Part shown: positions 1 through 8,918 of the stretch, piece by piece
Position numbering within the stretch: the first letter of the stretch is position 1
How the letters are laid out: each line of letters starts with the position of its first letter
From: JBDTVS01 sp040007095
GTDB lineage: Bacteria > Acidobacteriota > Vicinamibacteria > Vicinamibacterales > CAVVIG01
Direction: 5' to 3'
Assembly: GCA_040007095.1 (NCBI GenBank)
Contig: JBDTVS010000103.1
Coordinates: 1-47,823 of the forward strand
Length of the DNA stretch: 47,823 nt
Notes under the pieces: model-generated
Told to the model about the DNA's origin: nothing
What the model saw: only the letters and a program-made list of their open reading frames with translations
The model's database searches: none
Program-made: the position numbers and the translations under genes

Positions 1-283
1 GGCGGGATGCCCCGCCCGGAAGACGTCCTAAAGCGTCGGACGCAGGACACTAGGCAGCCGATTTTCGCGGCGGGGTTATCCGGCCTGGATTGAATGCGTG
101 GGGCTCCCTCAACGCAGATCAACAAGAGCGGGCACCGTTGCCTGAGTTCAGCGAACTGGCTGGTGCGCGTTCGAGCGGCGTCTAGAAGGGTCGAGCAGAG
201 GCGGAGAATTCAGGCGAGATGCGGTGCGATGTGAGCCGTCCAGAAGCCTCAAAATCCCCGTAACCGCACTTCGGGGGAAATCG

Positions 284-330
284 CAGTCCCATCAAAAGTC
301 CCATCAGCGCACTAGCCGAGAGTCCCATCA
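284..330. repeat. Three close copies of AGTCCCATCA
   Basis: The decamer AGTCCCATCA occurs three times within about 47 bases, the first two almost in tandem and the third after a CTAGCCGAG segment. A related AGTCCCAG lies at 10005-10012, next to the tRNA gene. Repeated short words like this are typical of transposase-binding ends or of decayed element borders. No function can be read from the sequence alone. Confidence 0.6.
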
Positions 331-370
331 CCCGATCGGCTGTCGCCGTAACCAGCGTTTTTCCCAGCGC
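312..370. repeat. Dispersed repeat, left copy (R2 plus the R1 end motif)
   Basis: Positions 312-352 begin CTAGCCGAGAGTCCCA and end GCCGTAAC. They match 9996-10036, which begins CTAGCCGAAAGTCCCA and ends GCCGTAAC, in the same orientation. Positions 352-370 carry CCAGCGTTTTTCCCAG, which recurs at 5781-5796 and 9973-9988. In the left copy the two blocks occur in the opposite order from the right copy. This suggests a larger tandem or circularly permuted unit, or two insertions. The copies flank most of the accessory region in direct orientation. Confidence 0.65.
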
Positions 371-502
371 GGTTAACGATCGCTCCCTTGCGCGGCCTGG
401 GTGACGAGGCCAGGAGTCGCAACCGCGTCAGCCAGAAGGTCCGCCGGTCAGGACATCGTGGTCGGATTGAATGTTCTATTTGCCCTGTCTTTTCCGGTGG
501 CG

Positions 503-528
503 TCCCAACGTTTTTCCCCGCACCCTTA
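503..528. repeat. Short diverged copy of the R1 end motif
   Basis: The stretch contains CCCAACGTTTTTCCCC followed by GCACCCTTA. It is a diverged relative of CCAGCGTTTTTCCCAG plus GCGCCCTTA at 5781-5803. It is too short to place by itself, but the shared order of the two words supports common origin. Confidence 0.4.
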
Positions 529-617
529 CCGACCGCGCGCTTGAGGGGGACCGTCCACCGAGGAATTCCAAGTCATGAGCCGCTCGCAGGCTTGAACCGT
601 AACGACGCGGAAGGACC

Positions 618-785
618 TCACGCCGCGATCGGCTTGTGATAGAGCCTACGACAATGTGACTGCCAGCGATACGAACCGAGGTTCACCCGACTCTCGGCGC
701 TGCCCGGAATCGATGCCGGCGGTTGTCCGGCCAACCCTGCATGGGCGCAATACTCGTTGATTTCGCCATGCACACGTCGCGAGGC
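618..785 (-). pseudogene. C-terminal remnant of a transposase (rve/IS-type)
   Basis: On the minus strand a frame ends with YRWQSHCRRLYHKPIAA and a stop at 618-620. This resembles the C-terminal signature (RWxSHCRGLxxxxxAA) of the rve-type transposases whose remnants lie at 984-1240 and 7070-7901. It is preceded by HGEINEYCAHAGLAGQPP, which also fits the tail of this broad family. Nothing upstream in this frame resembles a catalytic domain, so only about 50 residues survive. It points towards the remnant at 984-1240, and the two are convergent/abutting fragments of separate insertions. The family assignment is from memory of its C-terminal motif. Confidence 0.5.
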
Positions 786-983
786 AGCCGATCTAGACCG
801 AACGGCCTCATAACCCTTGCCGCGAAGCGGTGCAGAGCGCGTAGTGCGGTAAACCCGCACGCTGCGTGCGATGTGGCGGGAACTGGAAACGGCTAAGGCA
901 CCTTCTACCCGGGCACGCAGGAAACCCTCGAAACAGCCAAGGAGTTGCCTACGGACTACCGCGCCAGTTCCCGACCCTACCGC

Positions 984-1240
984 GTTCATCGAGCGACTGA
1001 TCGGCACGATTCGACGCGAATTTCTTGACCAGGTGCTGTTTTGGAATCGGCTCGTAAAATCTGCAGCGGAAGCTGACCGAAGTCCGCACCTACTACAACC
1101 AGGCACGCCGCCACGCTTCATCGGAAGGCCACACGCCGCTGGCCTTCGACAAGGGACAGCGGGAAGCGCCGGCCGACCTGAATGATGTGCGCTGGGTCTC
1201 CCATTGTCGCGGTCTCGTGCAGCTCCGGGTCGCTGCCTGA
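984..1240 (+). pseudogene. Truncated, frameshifted DDE integrase-core transposase
   Basis: The fragment begins in the middle of an rve integrase core with FIERLIGTIRREFLDQVLFW, which carries the region of the last catalytic Glu. It then changes frame near 1050 and continues as LTEVRTYYNQARRHASSEGH and DVRWVSHCRGLVQLRVAA to a stop at 1238-1240. The same sequence order occurs in the longer copy at 7070-7901. The N-terminal two thirds, including the first catalytic Asp residues, are missing, so it is non-functional. Its right end (TGAAGGAACTCGAGACCG) matches the right end of the other copy and stops 26 bp from the stop codon of the TIR-NACHT gene. Confidence 0.8.
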
Positions 1241-1265
1241 AGGAACTCGAGACCGACAGGCGTCG

Positions 1266-4200
1266 TTAAACAGTCCGCCGACGCAGTACGGTCGACGATC
1301 CCTCGTCCTCTCCGAACTTCAGGATGTGAATGGCGCCGGCGTGGTCACCGGCCACGATCGTACCGGTCCCTGAATCGATCTCGCAGCATAGAACCGGTGC
1401 ATCGGCCGTGAATGCCGCAACCTGGCGGCCGGTCGTCGCGTCCCAGACGCGCAGCGTCCGGTCAACGCTCGCCGAGACACAAACCTGTCGGCCGCCAAGC
1501 AGGCCGACTCGCGCCGAAAACACATGGTCGATGTGGCCCGTCAGCGGCGGACACACTTCGCGTCCGCTCTCAGCTGCCACGACGCGAACCGAGAAGTCGA
1601 GATGAGGGCAGACGATGATCGGCGTGCCGTCGGCGAGTTCACCAAACGCAATCGAGTCGGCGAAGTTGTTGGTGAAGTAGCGCGCTCTCCAGCCGGTGTG
1701 TCCGACGAGGGGCTGTCCCATCAACGTACCGTCGTCCAGGTTCCAGATCAGGAGCGAATCGTCCTGGCGCGCCGCGACCAGGACAGGCGCGCCACCCAGC
1801 CTACCCGCAGCGATGGCCAGCACGGGCTCGTCCGCCTGGTCGCCGATCTCGAGAGGCGCGAGCGGCGTGAAGCCGGGGATCTTCCACCGGTGAATTCGAG
1901 AGCTCCGATAGTCAGCCGCGGCGATGATTGTCTTGCCGACTATTCTGACCGACCATACGCCGTCATGGTTGAGATCGCGCTCTGTTGCCACGATCGGAAG
2001 ACCCAACGGCACGTGTGTGACCGGGTCCCAAATCCAGATCGTTCCATCATCGCTGCCGGCAGCCGCGATCGGAGCGCCGTCGGCTGCCGAACCGGTTGTC
2101 ACGGTCCGTATGGCGCTTACTGGCCAGTGCAGGGGCGCGCCCACAGGATTCCCTTCGAGTGTCGAGTGCCTTATCTGTCCGTCGTCGCTCCCAGTCACGA
2201 CGAGCGGCTGACCGTTGATCCGGCTGATGGCGATGGCGTTCACGCAGGCGTCGTGATGCGCCGGACGCATCGATTGCCGTCCCGCGCGTGACGGCGTCCA
2301 CATGCGGATCGTACCGTCGACGGAACCTGAAACAATCACGCCGGTGTCGCTCAGACGTGCGCAGGCGACCGCCTCGACCTCAAAGTCGTGACCAATCAGG
2401 GCGGGGCCGAACTCCTCAAGCGTTTCGAGGTTGTAGATGCGCACGGTGGCGTCCCCGCTGCCAGAGACCAAACAGCGGACGCCGCCGAACTCGCCGAAGG
2501 CGAGGGCTTTGATCCTGCGATCAAGGAAGGCCCCGGTGTCCCTGTAATGATCGGGAGGAAGACTGAAGACGATGGGTTCGTGACTGGAATCAACCCACCA
2601 CAATCTCACCGTGCCATCGAAATCCTCACCCGACGCGAGGACCTGCGCTCCATCGGGCAGCGTGCCGACCGCTAGCGCGCTGATCCTGGCCAGATGGCCA
2701 ACCAACCCATCACCGCGCTGTTGGCCGGTCTCGGCGTCATGCACCACTATGATCTTGTCGTCGTTCCTGCTCGCCGAGATGACGACTGGCCTTCCGTCGG
2801 CCAATGTGGCATAGACGGCTGGAGACCCGTACACGAGATTGGTGGTTGGTGCGCGCGAGTCGGGATCGAGCAGCTTCGAGCCGTTCGTACTGGTCGCAAG
2901 AATCGCGGGTTTGCCCTTGAACTCGACGAAGGTCACCCTCAAAATGACTCCGTCGAGAGGACCGAAAGGCGGTTCGAGCGCCTCGCCGGTTTCTACATGC
3001 CACAACCGCACAATTCCGTCGGCGCCGCCGGACGCGATCACGGGAGTGCCGTCTGATAGGCTGCCGAAGGCAACTCCATTGATCCCGTCGGAATGTCCGA
3101 CCAACGGCGTGCCAACCAGCTCGCCAGTCGCCAGATCCCACAGTCGTACATCGGCCTGCGTAATATTCATTCCGCATGAAGCGATGATCGGCTGGCCGCG
3201 TCGTTCTCCGATTGCGACATCCCGGACGATTTCGTTTGTGTCGATGATCCGGAAGAGAGACCCGCCAGGCGGCGTCAGGCTCGCGGTCTGCGGGAACAGC
3301 CCTGCACCGTCCATCAGGTCGATGCGTCGAACGAACTCGACGAGTCGCCCGCCCGCAAAGCCGCACAGACGTCCGCGCAACTGCGCGGGCAGCTCGTTCA
3401 CGCGCGACGCGACGACATGCGAGCTGAGAATCAGCGCTTCGCGCACTGTCTGGAGCTCGCTGGCCCCCGCGAGCTTGTAATCGTCGATTGCGGCCTGGTA
3501 CATGCCGGCGGCGGCCTTCCTCAGCACGAAATCGGGGTTGCCGAGCAGCCCGTCCACCGCCTCCTGGTTGCCTCCGGCGTGCAGGTGAGCGGGAAGCTGA
3601 GCCAGGACGAACGGCTCGAGTTTACCGCGCTCGAAGTCGCGCATCAGCGAGGCGGCCATGCATCGGTGGCCCGACTTGATATCTATGCGGAAATGCCGAC
3701 TCTGCCCAGCCTGACCGCTCAGCCAATCGACGATCGACTTGTGGTACGGGCGGTAGCGGTGCTCGAATTCAGGGAAGAAGGCCGCCAGGCGATCGAGGTC
3801 CATTTCCACGTCCAGGCGGTCTCGTTCCAGAAACCCGGCGATCTGCTCCGACGTCAAGGCGTCCCGCGCGGCGCACAGCACTTCGAGCAGCGGACGAAAG
3901 GAGCGGAACACTTCGCCCTCGCCGAACGCGCGCTCGAAGAACCCCTGGTAGATGCCGACGAGCCCTTGGGGGAACCGCTCCGGGTGCAACATATCGAGGC
4001 GGCCGCTTTCCATCGCCGCCACAGCCTGCGTCACATAGAGAAAGTTCCCGTCGGCTTTGTCGGCGAGTACGGTCGCCAGGTCGAGGCGATCCACGCCACG
4101 AGCCGCGATAAGTGCAGAGAGAGCTGGTGTCTCCAGGCATCGGTTGACGTACGTGAACACGTCGGCCCGATTCTGTTCGATGGCGGAGCCGATGTCGTGT

Positions 4201-5246
4201 GGCGTGTACCCGCTGAAGGAATCGAGGACATCGGGATCCTTGCGCGTCGTCACGATGAAGCGGAGGTTTGGCGGCAGCGAGCCGGCCTGGTCGCGCAGCA
4301 GTCTCGGGATCGACGTGCCTGCGACTCCCATGGCTTCGTCGAGTGCGTCGACGACGATCACGGCGGGTGTCTCGACGCCGATCGCGGCGAGGGGCTCCGC
4401 GACCACGCGGCGCCAGACGGAACTGGCGTCGAGCGCGCGCAGGTGCTCGAGATCCACCGCATCGAGCGCGGCGCGATAGCCGTCAATCTGCGTGGCGAGC
4501 TGGGCCGCGATCGAACAGGCGAAACGGAACGGGCTGCGCGAGGCCGACAGGTTACTGATGCAGAAATGCGACGCGCACACCGACGGGTGACGGGCGATCA
4601 GCTTCGCCGAGACGGCTGACTTGCCGGTACCCGGATCACCGGTGATTAGGAATACGCGGGTCGTGTCGGTCCGCAGCCAGGTGTCGATGCAGTCGAACAG
4701 CCACTGCCTGCCGGTGAAGTTGCGTGTGAGCCGCGAGATCTCGATGCCGAAGTCGATCGGCTCGAGCGAGGCGAGCAGCCTTGCGTGTTCGCCTTGGACG
4801 GGATCGTGATCTGAGGCGATTGCCCTGATGAGCCGCTCCAACCCCTGGCTGTAGCGCGCCTGGTCCGTCCAAGCCTGGAAGTCGATCCAGTCCAGTCGAT
4901 AGATGCCGAGCGGTGGCTGGCACGGCGTGACCATCAGCGGAACGATGCGACGACCGTTGTAGCGGGCAAAGCTGATCTCGTCCAGGCAGACGCCGTCTGG
5001 CCGTCGGACGGCATGCGGGGTCAGCAGCGAGACGAGGACCTCCCGGCCAAGAATTTCGCGCTCAATCTGAGCCTCCCACGAGGTCCCGGCGCACAGGCGC
5101 GTGTTGTCCCGCCAGGCGTTGAAGCCGGCGAGGCCGAGGTCGTTCTCGAGCCGGACGGCCAGATCTTCCGCGTCGGCGTGCCCATAGCTGATGAACACGC
5201 GCGGCCGCGCCGCGGCTGGACTGTCGATGCCAGGTAGATCGGGCAT
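1266..5246 (-). CDS. TIR-NACHT-WD40 STAND protein (candidate immune effector)
   Basis: This 1326-residue protein has three parts. Residues about 14-145 form a TIR domain: RVFISYGHADAEDLAVRL at the start and CLDEISFARYNGRRIVPLM, whose Glu (about residue 90) sits where TIR NADases carry their catalytic Glu. A STAND/NACHT ATPase follows, with Walker A GDPGTGKS at about residues 203-210 and a Walker B-like VIVVDALDEAMG. About ten WD40-type blades (for example GADGIVRLWHVETG and GSVDGTIRMWTPS) fill roughly residues 660-1310. TIR-STAND proteins in bacteria are known or suspected phage-sensing effectors that deplete NAD; that role here is inferred. ATG 5246 is chosen; TTG 5285, 5 nt after the upstream stop, is an alternative. 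The gene follows a truncated CHAT frame and is uninterrupted although everything around it is decayed. The WD40 part would be the sensor; a regulatory, non-immune signalling role is the main alternative. Confidence 0.88.
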   Translation of the reverse strand: MPDLPGIDSPAAARPRVFISYGHADAEDLAVRLENDLGLAGFNAWRDNTRLCAGTSWEAQIEREILGREVLVSLLTPHAVRRPDGVCLDEISFARYNGRRIVPLMVTPCQPPLGIYRLDWIDFQAWTDQARYSQGLERLIRAIASDHDPVQGEHARLLASLEPIDFGIEISRLTRNFTGRQWLFDCIDTWLRTDTTRVFLITGDPGTGKSAVSAKLIARHPSVCASHFCISNLSASRSPFRFACSIAAQLATQIDGYRAALDAVDLEHLRALDASSVWRRVVAEPLAAIGVETPAVIVVDALDEAMGVAGTSIPRLLRDQAGSLPPNLRFIVTTRKDPDVLDSFSGYTPHDIGSAIEQNRADVFTYVNRCLETPALSALIAARGVDRLDLATVLADKADGNFLYVTQAVAAMESGRLDMLHPERFPQGLVGIYQGFFERAFGEGEVFRSFRPLLEVLCAARDALTSEQIAGFLERDRLDVEMDLDRLAAFFPEFEHRYRPYHKSIVDWLSGQAGQSRHFRIDIKSGHRCMAASLMRDFERGKLEPFVLAQLPAHLHAGGNQEAVDGLLGNPDFVLRKAAAGMYQAAIDDYKLAGASELQTVREALILSSHVVASRVNELPAQLRGRLCGFAGGRLVEFVRRIDLMDGAGLFPQTASLTPPGGSLFRIIDTNEIVRDVAIGERRGQPIIASCGMNITQADVRLWDLATGELVGTPLVGHSDGINGVAFGSLSDGTPVIASGGADGIVRLWHVETGEALEPPFGPLDGVILRVTFVEFKGKPAILATSTNGSKLLDPDSRAPTTNLVYGSPAVYATLADGRPVVISASRNDDKIIVVHDAETGQQRGDGLVGHLARISALAVGTLPDGAQVLASGEDFDGTVRLWWVDSSHEPIVFSLPPDHYRDTGAFLDRRIKALAFGEFGGVRCLVSGSGDATVRIYNLETLEEFGPALIGHDFEVEAVACARLSDTGVIVSGSVDGTIRMWTPSRAGRQSMRPAHHDACVNAIAISRINGQPLVVTGSDDGQIRHSTLEGNPVGAPLHWPVSAIRTVTTGSAADGAPIAAAGSDDGTIWIWDPVTHVPLGLPIVATERDLNHDGVWSVRIVGKTIIAAADYRSSRIHRWKIPGFTPLAPLEIGDQADEPVLAIAAGRLGGAPVLVAARQDDSLLIWNLDDGTLMGQPLVGHTGWRARYFTNNFADSIAFGELADGTPIIVCPHLDFSVRVVAAESGREVCPPLTGHIDHVFSARVGLLGGRQVCVSASVDRTLRVWDATTGRQVAAFTADAPVLCCEIDSGTGTIVAGDHAGAIHILKFGEDEGSSTVLRRRTV

Positions 5247-5290
5247 GGCTCGAGAAACATATCCCGCCGTGGTCGGTCTACTCAATAGGC

Positions 5291-5620
5291 TCAGACTTTG
5301 AATCCGTTGCCGCCACCCTCCGGGCTCATCGCCGACGATGGAGGGGCCATGCGTGCGGCCGGTCGATGGGTGCCATCGCCGTCGAACGGGCCCTGCAGCG
5401 CCGCCCGTGCCTGAGCCACCGCCAGGCGCGTCGACTCGCCGGTCGCCACGGCGGCATACACCGTCTTCTCCGAGCGCGTGGACAGCTCGTCGGCGATCGG
5501 GCCGTAGTAGCCAACGACCTCGGTGACGCCTTCGCGATGCAGCTGCGCCGCGGAACTCGCCGAGGTGACGGCGGCAACCACTGCCGGTCGTGGTCGACCG
5601 TGGGCAAGTGAAGCGGCCAT
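5291..5620 (-). pseudogene. C-terminal end of a CHAT (caspase-like) protein
   Basis: The 109-residue frame contains GVTEVVGYYGPIADELSTRS followed by VYAAVATGESTRLAVAQARA. This matches the final strand-helix part of CHAT domains, where FYxALxxGxSxxxAVxxAR is typical. The catalytic His and Cys of CHAT lie further upstream and are absent. The frame runs back into repeat R1 (5661-5804), so the gene seems to have been truncated there. The stop lies 44 bp before the ATG of the TIR-NACHT gene on the same strand (5 bp before a possible TTG). An ancestral CHAT plus TIR-NACHT-WD40 operon is therefore plausible. The 35 C-terminal residues are low-complexity. Confidence 0.65.
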
Positions 5621-5660
5621 GGACGTTTGCGTCCGGCAGTCACAAGCTCTGTTCCGCGGG

Positions 5661-5804
5661 CGCGCTAGCCGCGCCGTTCATGTGCCCTCCGCCAATTAGA
5701 AGGTCGTTCCAAATCCCCGTGAGATTTTCGCACTTGCGAAGCCGGAATTCTCGTAAATGGATTTCGACCGCTTAGGAGTGCCAGCGTTTTTCCCAGCGCC
5801 CTTA
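5661..5804. repeat. Dispersed repeat R1, copy 1
   Basis: About 144 bases from CGCGCTAGCCGCGCCGTTCA to CCAGCGTTTTTCCCAG and GCGCCCTTA match 9854-9999 in direct orientation at roughly 80 to 85 percent by eye. Shared internal words include GAGATTTTCGCACT and TGGATTTCGACCGCTT. It interrupts the CHAT frame on one side and abuts the broken vapBC copy on the other. The second copy likewise lies beside the intact vapBC module. The pairing of repeat and toxin-antitoxin module in both places suggests a duplicated segment. Confidence 0.85.
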
Positions 5805-5863
5805 GCGTTCGATCCGTCGTCTCCATTGTTTCCCTGCGCGACGCTCTCGGACCGAAACCACCC

Positions 5864-6510
5864 ACTCCAGTCCTCGACGCGCAGACCTGGCACACATCCC
5901 ATGTGTTCAACATTGGACGTCACCGGGGTGGCGCCGACTGCGAGGGCATGTGCGGCGATCGCGGCGTCGCATCCCCGATGCGCATTCCCCGTCGTTCCAG
6001 CGCCGCCTTGATCCGACCGTACGCATGACTCACCGTATCGGTCCATTCCGTCCGCTGCAGCTCTGAACAGACGAGCTCGAATCGGGCTTGCAATGCCTGC
6101 CGGCGCTTGGATCGCGGCAGGCGTTCAATGCCGAACGCAATCTCTGCAAAGACGGGCTGTGGAATTCCCACGTCGCCCGGCTCGATAGCCGCGAGTCGCT
6201 CGACGACGGCTGCCGTGCCCGTCATCAGGGCCGACACGGCGTTCGTATCTAGCACGTAGGTCACAGCCCGGCCGGACGCTTCGAGCGGCGCGACGACGTG
6301 ACATCGGTGACCCAGTTGATCGACGGACTCTGTGACCAGCAGGTCGACGTGGCGCAACTGGTTTAGGAACTCCGGCGCCCAGCCGGTTCGCGCGCTCACG
6401 ACCTGCTCAAGCGCCCTGATGATGAGGCGATGACGACTCAAACCGAGCGCCTTCGCGCGTTGGTCGACAGATTTCAGCAGCGCGGACGGCACGTGGACAG
6501 TCATCGGCAT
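5864..6510 (-). pseudogene. Broken vapBC module: RHH antitoxin fused in frame to a frameshifted PIN toxin
   Basis: The antitoxin part (MPMTVHVPSALLKSVDQRA, ribbon-helix-helix) starts at 6510 and the toxin part begins YVLDTNAVSALMTG. In the intact copy at 8919-9571 the two genes overlap in different frames. Here one extra base near 6311-6313 removes the antitoxin stop and joins both into a single frame. A one-base deletion near 5967-5985 then shifts the toxin out of frame before its final acidic cluster. The lost part survives in another frame (DAAIAAHALAVGATPVTSNV) down to about 5864. The current 196-residue product would keep the N-terminal PIN acidic residues and the RHH but lack the last catalytic Asp. 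It is probably inactive as an RNase. Whether it still binds DNA or titrates its sister module cannot be told from sequence. Confidence 0.85.
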
Positions 6511-6600
6511 GAATATCTTGACGAATACACCACGCCCGCCACCTGATCATGTCGGTCGTGGGTGGATCCGGTCGCGTTGGCCCGTCGTTGGATGCGTCCG

Positions 6601-7020
6601 TCAGGCCCCCGCCGCGAGATGTTTCAACCCGCGCTCGCAGGCTTCGACGATTCGCGGGTCGCCGATTTCCCGCCCTATCGCCAGGCTCTGCGTGTAACAA
6701 GCCGAGGCCCGCTGACTGTCTCCGAGATCGCCGTAGGCACGGCCCAGATTGGCGAGGGCCCTCCCTTCGCCCCGCCGGTCGCCAATCTCGCGCGCAATCG
6801 CGAGGTGCTGCTCATAGCACTCAATCGCGCGTCGCGGCTCGCTGAGAACCGCGTAGGCGGTGCCGAGATTGCCAAGGACGTTCCCCTCGCTCCGCCGATC
6901 ACCGATCTTGCGCAAGACAACGAGTGCCTGGTGATGGAACTCAATCGCGCGCCTCGGCTCTCCCGGCTGAGACCGACGCTTCTGCGGATTCGCGGCGCTC
7001 TTCCTGCCTGCCGGCCGCAT
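6601..7020 (-). pseudogene. C-terminal fragment of a TPR-repeat protein
   Basis: At least two and a half tetratricopeptide repeats of the IGDRRxEGxxLxNLGxAY type are visible: EGNVLGNLGTAYAVLSEPRR, then EGRALANLGRAYGDLGDSQR, ending ACERGLKHLAAGA and a stop at 6601-6603. Such repeats form the C-terminal sensor arrays of bacterial NB-ARC/STAND and TPR-CHAT proteins. The first 17 or so residues of the frame are not TPR-like, so the homology begins near 6965, where the transposase remnant (7070-7901) or its border starts. The N-terminal effector and ATPase are lost. It may be the tail of a second STAND or CHAT gene from the same defence-like cluster; this is inferred. Confidence 0.7.
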
Positions 7021-7069
7021 TCGGAAGGTCGCCCTCGCGCTGCGTCCTTCACCACTGCTGGCCTGTCAT

Positions 7070-7901
7070 CAGGCCTTGGTACGTCGCAAATGCCGCCAAC
7101 TGTTTTCGTCAGCCGCACGTCCAAGACAACCCGGACCGAAGGGTCCCGACGAATCGCTAGTTCAAGCGATCGTCCAGCTGAAGTCGCGCAATCCTCGATT
7201 TGGCTGCCCGCGCATCGCGCGCATCATCTCGCACACGTTCGTCGTCGAGATCGACAAGAACGTCGTGCACCGGGTGGTGGCTAAGCACTAGCGCCCGGTC
7301 CCCTCGGGCGGCGGCGGGCCCTCCTGGTGGTCGTTCATCGGCCACACGACCGACAGTCTCTGGAGCGTCGACCTGTTTCGCTGCGAGTCGATCGCGCTCC
7401 GCAGCTACTGGGTGCTCGTGGTCATGGACCAGTTCACCAGACGTGTGATCGGCTTCGGCGTGCACGCCGGACCTCTGACGGCGGCGGACGTGTGCCGTCG
7501 TTTCAACGCTGCGATCTACGGGCACGGCGTTCCGCGTTATCTGAGTAGGGAGCATGATCCGCTATTCGAAGCGCATCGATGGACGGCGAACTTGCGCATT
7601 CTGGAGATTGAAGAAGTCAAGACGGTTCCGCACAGGCCGACATCCCACCCGTTCGTCGAGCGTCTCATCGGGACGGTGCGTCGAGAATTCTTCGACCACG
7701 TGCTGTTTTGGAATGTCATGGATTTGGAACGGAAGCCGACCGATTTTCAGCTATTACAACGCCGCCCGCTCGCACGCGTCATTGGCCGGCTATGCGCCGC
7801 TGGGGTTCGCGACTGGGCACCGGACGGCGCCGGCCGACATGGATCGTGTGCGCTGGGTGTCACATTGCCGCGGTCTTGTCCAGTTGTCAGAGGCCGCGTG
7901 A
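7070..7901 (+). pseudogene. Degraded DDE transposase (rve integrase core) with nonsense and frameshift mutations
   Basis: The reading runs from about VRRKCRQLFSSAARPRQPGP through GCPRIARIISHTF (helix-turn-helix-like part). At 7289-7291 an in-frame TAG stands after VVAKH where relatives have Tyr. It continues as WSVDLFRCESIALRSYWVLV, VVMDQFTRRVIGFG and HPFVERLIGTVRREFFDHVL. It shifts frame near 7735 and ends SHASLAGYAPLGF, RVRWVSHCRGLVQLSEAA at 7901. Two lesions make it a pseudogene. DDE residues can be assigned to SVDLF, the VMD region and ERLIG. The shorter copy at 984-1240 has the same end. Its right end abuts the stop codon of the next gene (7924). Confidence 0.85.
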
Positions 7902-7923
7902 AGCGAATTCGAGACCGTCATGC

Positions 7924-8745
7924 CTATTTTAGATGCGCGCCGTCTTTCTCGTTCTCGTTGCAGACGGTTTCCAGCACGTCGCTGTCCGGCAGCAGAATCT
8001 CAGTCGCCTTCACGGTAAACGGCTTCGTATACATCGCGGGATCGTCGATCGTGATGGTCACGTCGAGGTGGCCGAAGTCGCGGCGGCGAAAACGCTCCTG
8101 GATGTGCAGCGCTTCGCTGTGCGGATGCCCCGCCACGTCGAGCCGCGTGCGATCGCTGAACCCCGCCGCATCGACGACAAGCGTGTCGCCTTCCCACCTG
8201 CCGACGGAATATCCACCCCACGTCGGGTTGAGATCTTTCGGAAGGCTGCGGCCATCCATGTAGATCTGCCTGAAGTTGTTGTCCAGTTCGTACAGCACCG
8301 CGATGACGGTCGGTGTTTGAACGATCTTGAACGGCGCGTAGCTCATGAGATCGGCCTGCGGTAGGCCGTGCGGCAGACACAGTCCCGACGGATTGCCGGC
8401 CTTTCGTTCGCCGATTTTCTTCATGTACTCGCGCGTTGACGCGGTCATCGGCGCGTCCGCGGCTGCGAAGTCGGCGAGGATGTTGAAAAAGTAGCGGGAA
8501 AATGTGGTCGGATCGTCGCCAGGCACGATCAGTTTCGCGGCCTCGTCGTTCGACCGGCTCGCGATTATCTCAGGCGTTTCGAGCTCGGTCTGCCAGACGC
8601 CGGATAGATCCGGCTTCCCGTTGCGCATCCGCGGCGCCTTCGCCGACAGATCCACTTTGCCGTTCGACAGACGAGGGACTCCAGGCGCGGGGTAGTTCAG
8701 CCACTGCGCCAGCAGAAGAGCGGCGAACGCGATGTGTTTAAACAT
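7924..8745 (-). CDS. Secreted protein of a family common in Acidobacteria (function unknown)
   Basis: The 273-residue product starts with a short signal-like segment (MFKHIAFAALLLAQWLNYPA). It then shows the repeated word KPDLSGVWQTE, which is characteristic of a large secreted family that is strongly expanded in Acidobacteria. Conserved-looking parts include CLPHGLPQADLMSYAPFKIV, LDNNFRQIYMDGR and SVGRWEGDTLVVDAAGFSDR. No catalytic signature that I recognise is present. It is probably periplasmic or exported. ATG 8745 is the start; the gene stands alone between a transposase remnant that ends 20 bp beyond its stop and the intact vapBC module. It appears intact, so it may be either cargo or an original chromosomal gene trapped in the region. 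Confidence 0.8.
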   Translation of the reverse strand: MFKHIAFAALLLAQWLNYPAPGVPRLSNGKVDLSAKAPRMRNGKPDLSGVWQTELETPEIIASRSNDEAAKLIVPGDDPTTFSRYFFNILADFAAADAPMTASTREYMKKIGERKAGNPSGLCLPHGLPQADLMSYAPFKIVQTPTVIAVLYELDNNFRQIYMDGRSLPKDLNPTWGGYSVGRWEGDTLVVDAAGFSDRTRLDVAGHPHSEALHIQERFRRRDFGHLDVTITIDDPAMYTKPFTVKATEILLPDSDVLETVCNENEKDGAHLK

Positions 8746-8918
8746 GGACGGACATTGTTATCTGTCTGGATCGTACCGGGAATCTCGGAGAGCAGTTTGC
8801 GTGAGTCGTCCTGCTCGAATCACGAACGACTCGGATAACTCGCGGGGCCGCCTGCGCGGGGACGAGATCGACGTCAGCCGCGCGAACCTTCGAGAATCAG
8901 CCCGCCGAACGCGAGGAA

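Larger units (their letters stand above)
1..617. other. Accessory stretch without a recognisable gene
   Basis: I see no convincing coding region here. The open frames present have no recognisable motif and look like chance frames in GC-rich DNA. The stretch contains short dispersed repeats (284-330, 312-370, 503-528), described separately, whose relatives lie at 5661-5804 and 9854-10036. It looks like debris of mobile elements at the edge of an accessory region. Confidence 0.5.

Noticed and set aside
3417..4619. Long open frame of 400 codons on the plus strand
   Set aside because: It lies antisense within the TIR-NACHT-WD40 gene, has no recognisable motif, and follows the GC-rich third-position pattern of the real frame on the other strand.
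5246..5285. Direct in-frame fusion of the CHAT frame to the TIR-NACHT gene
   Set aside because: A TGA at 5291-5293 ends the CHAT frame and the next frame differs; the two are separate genes unless a frameshift is a sequencing error.
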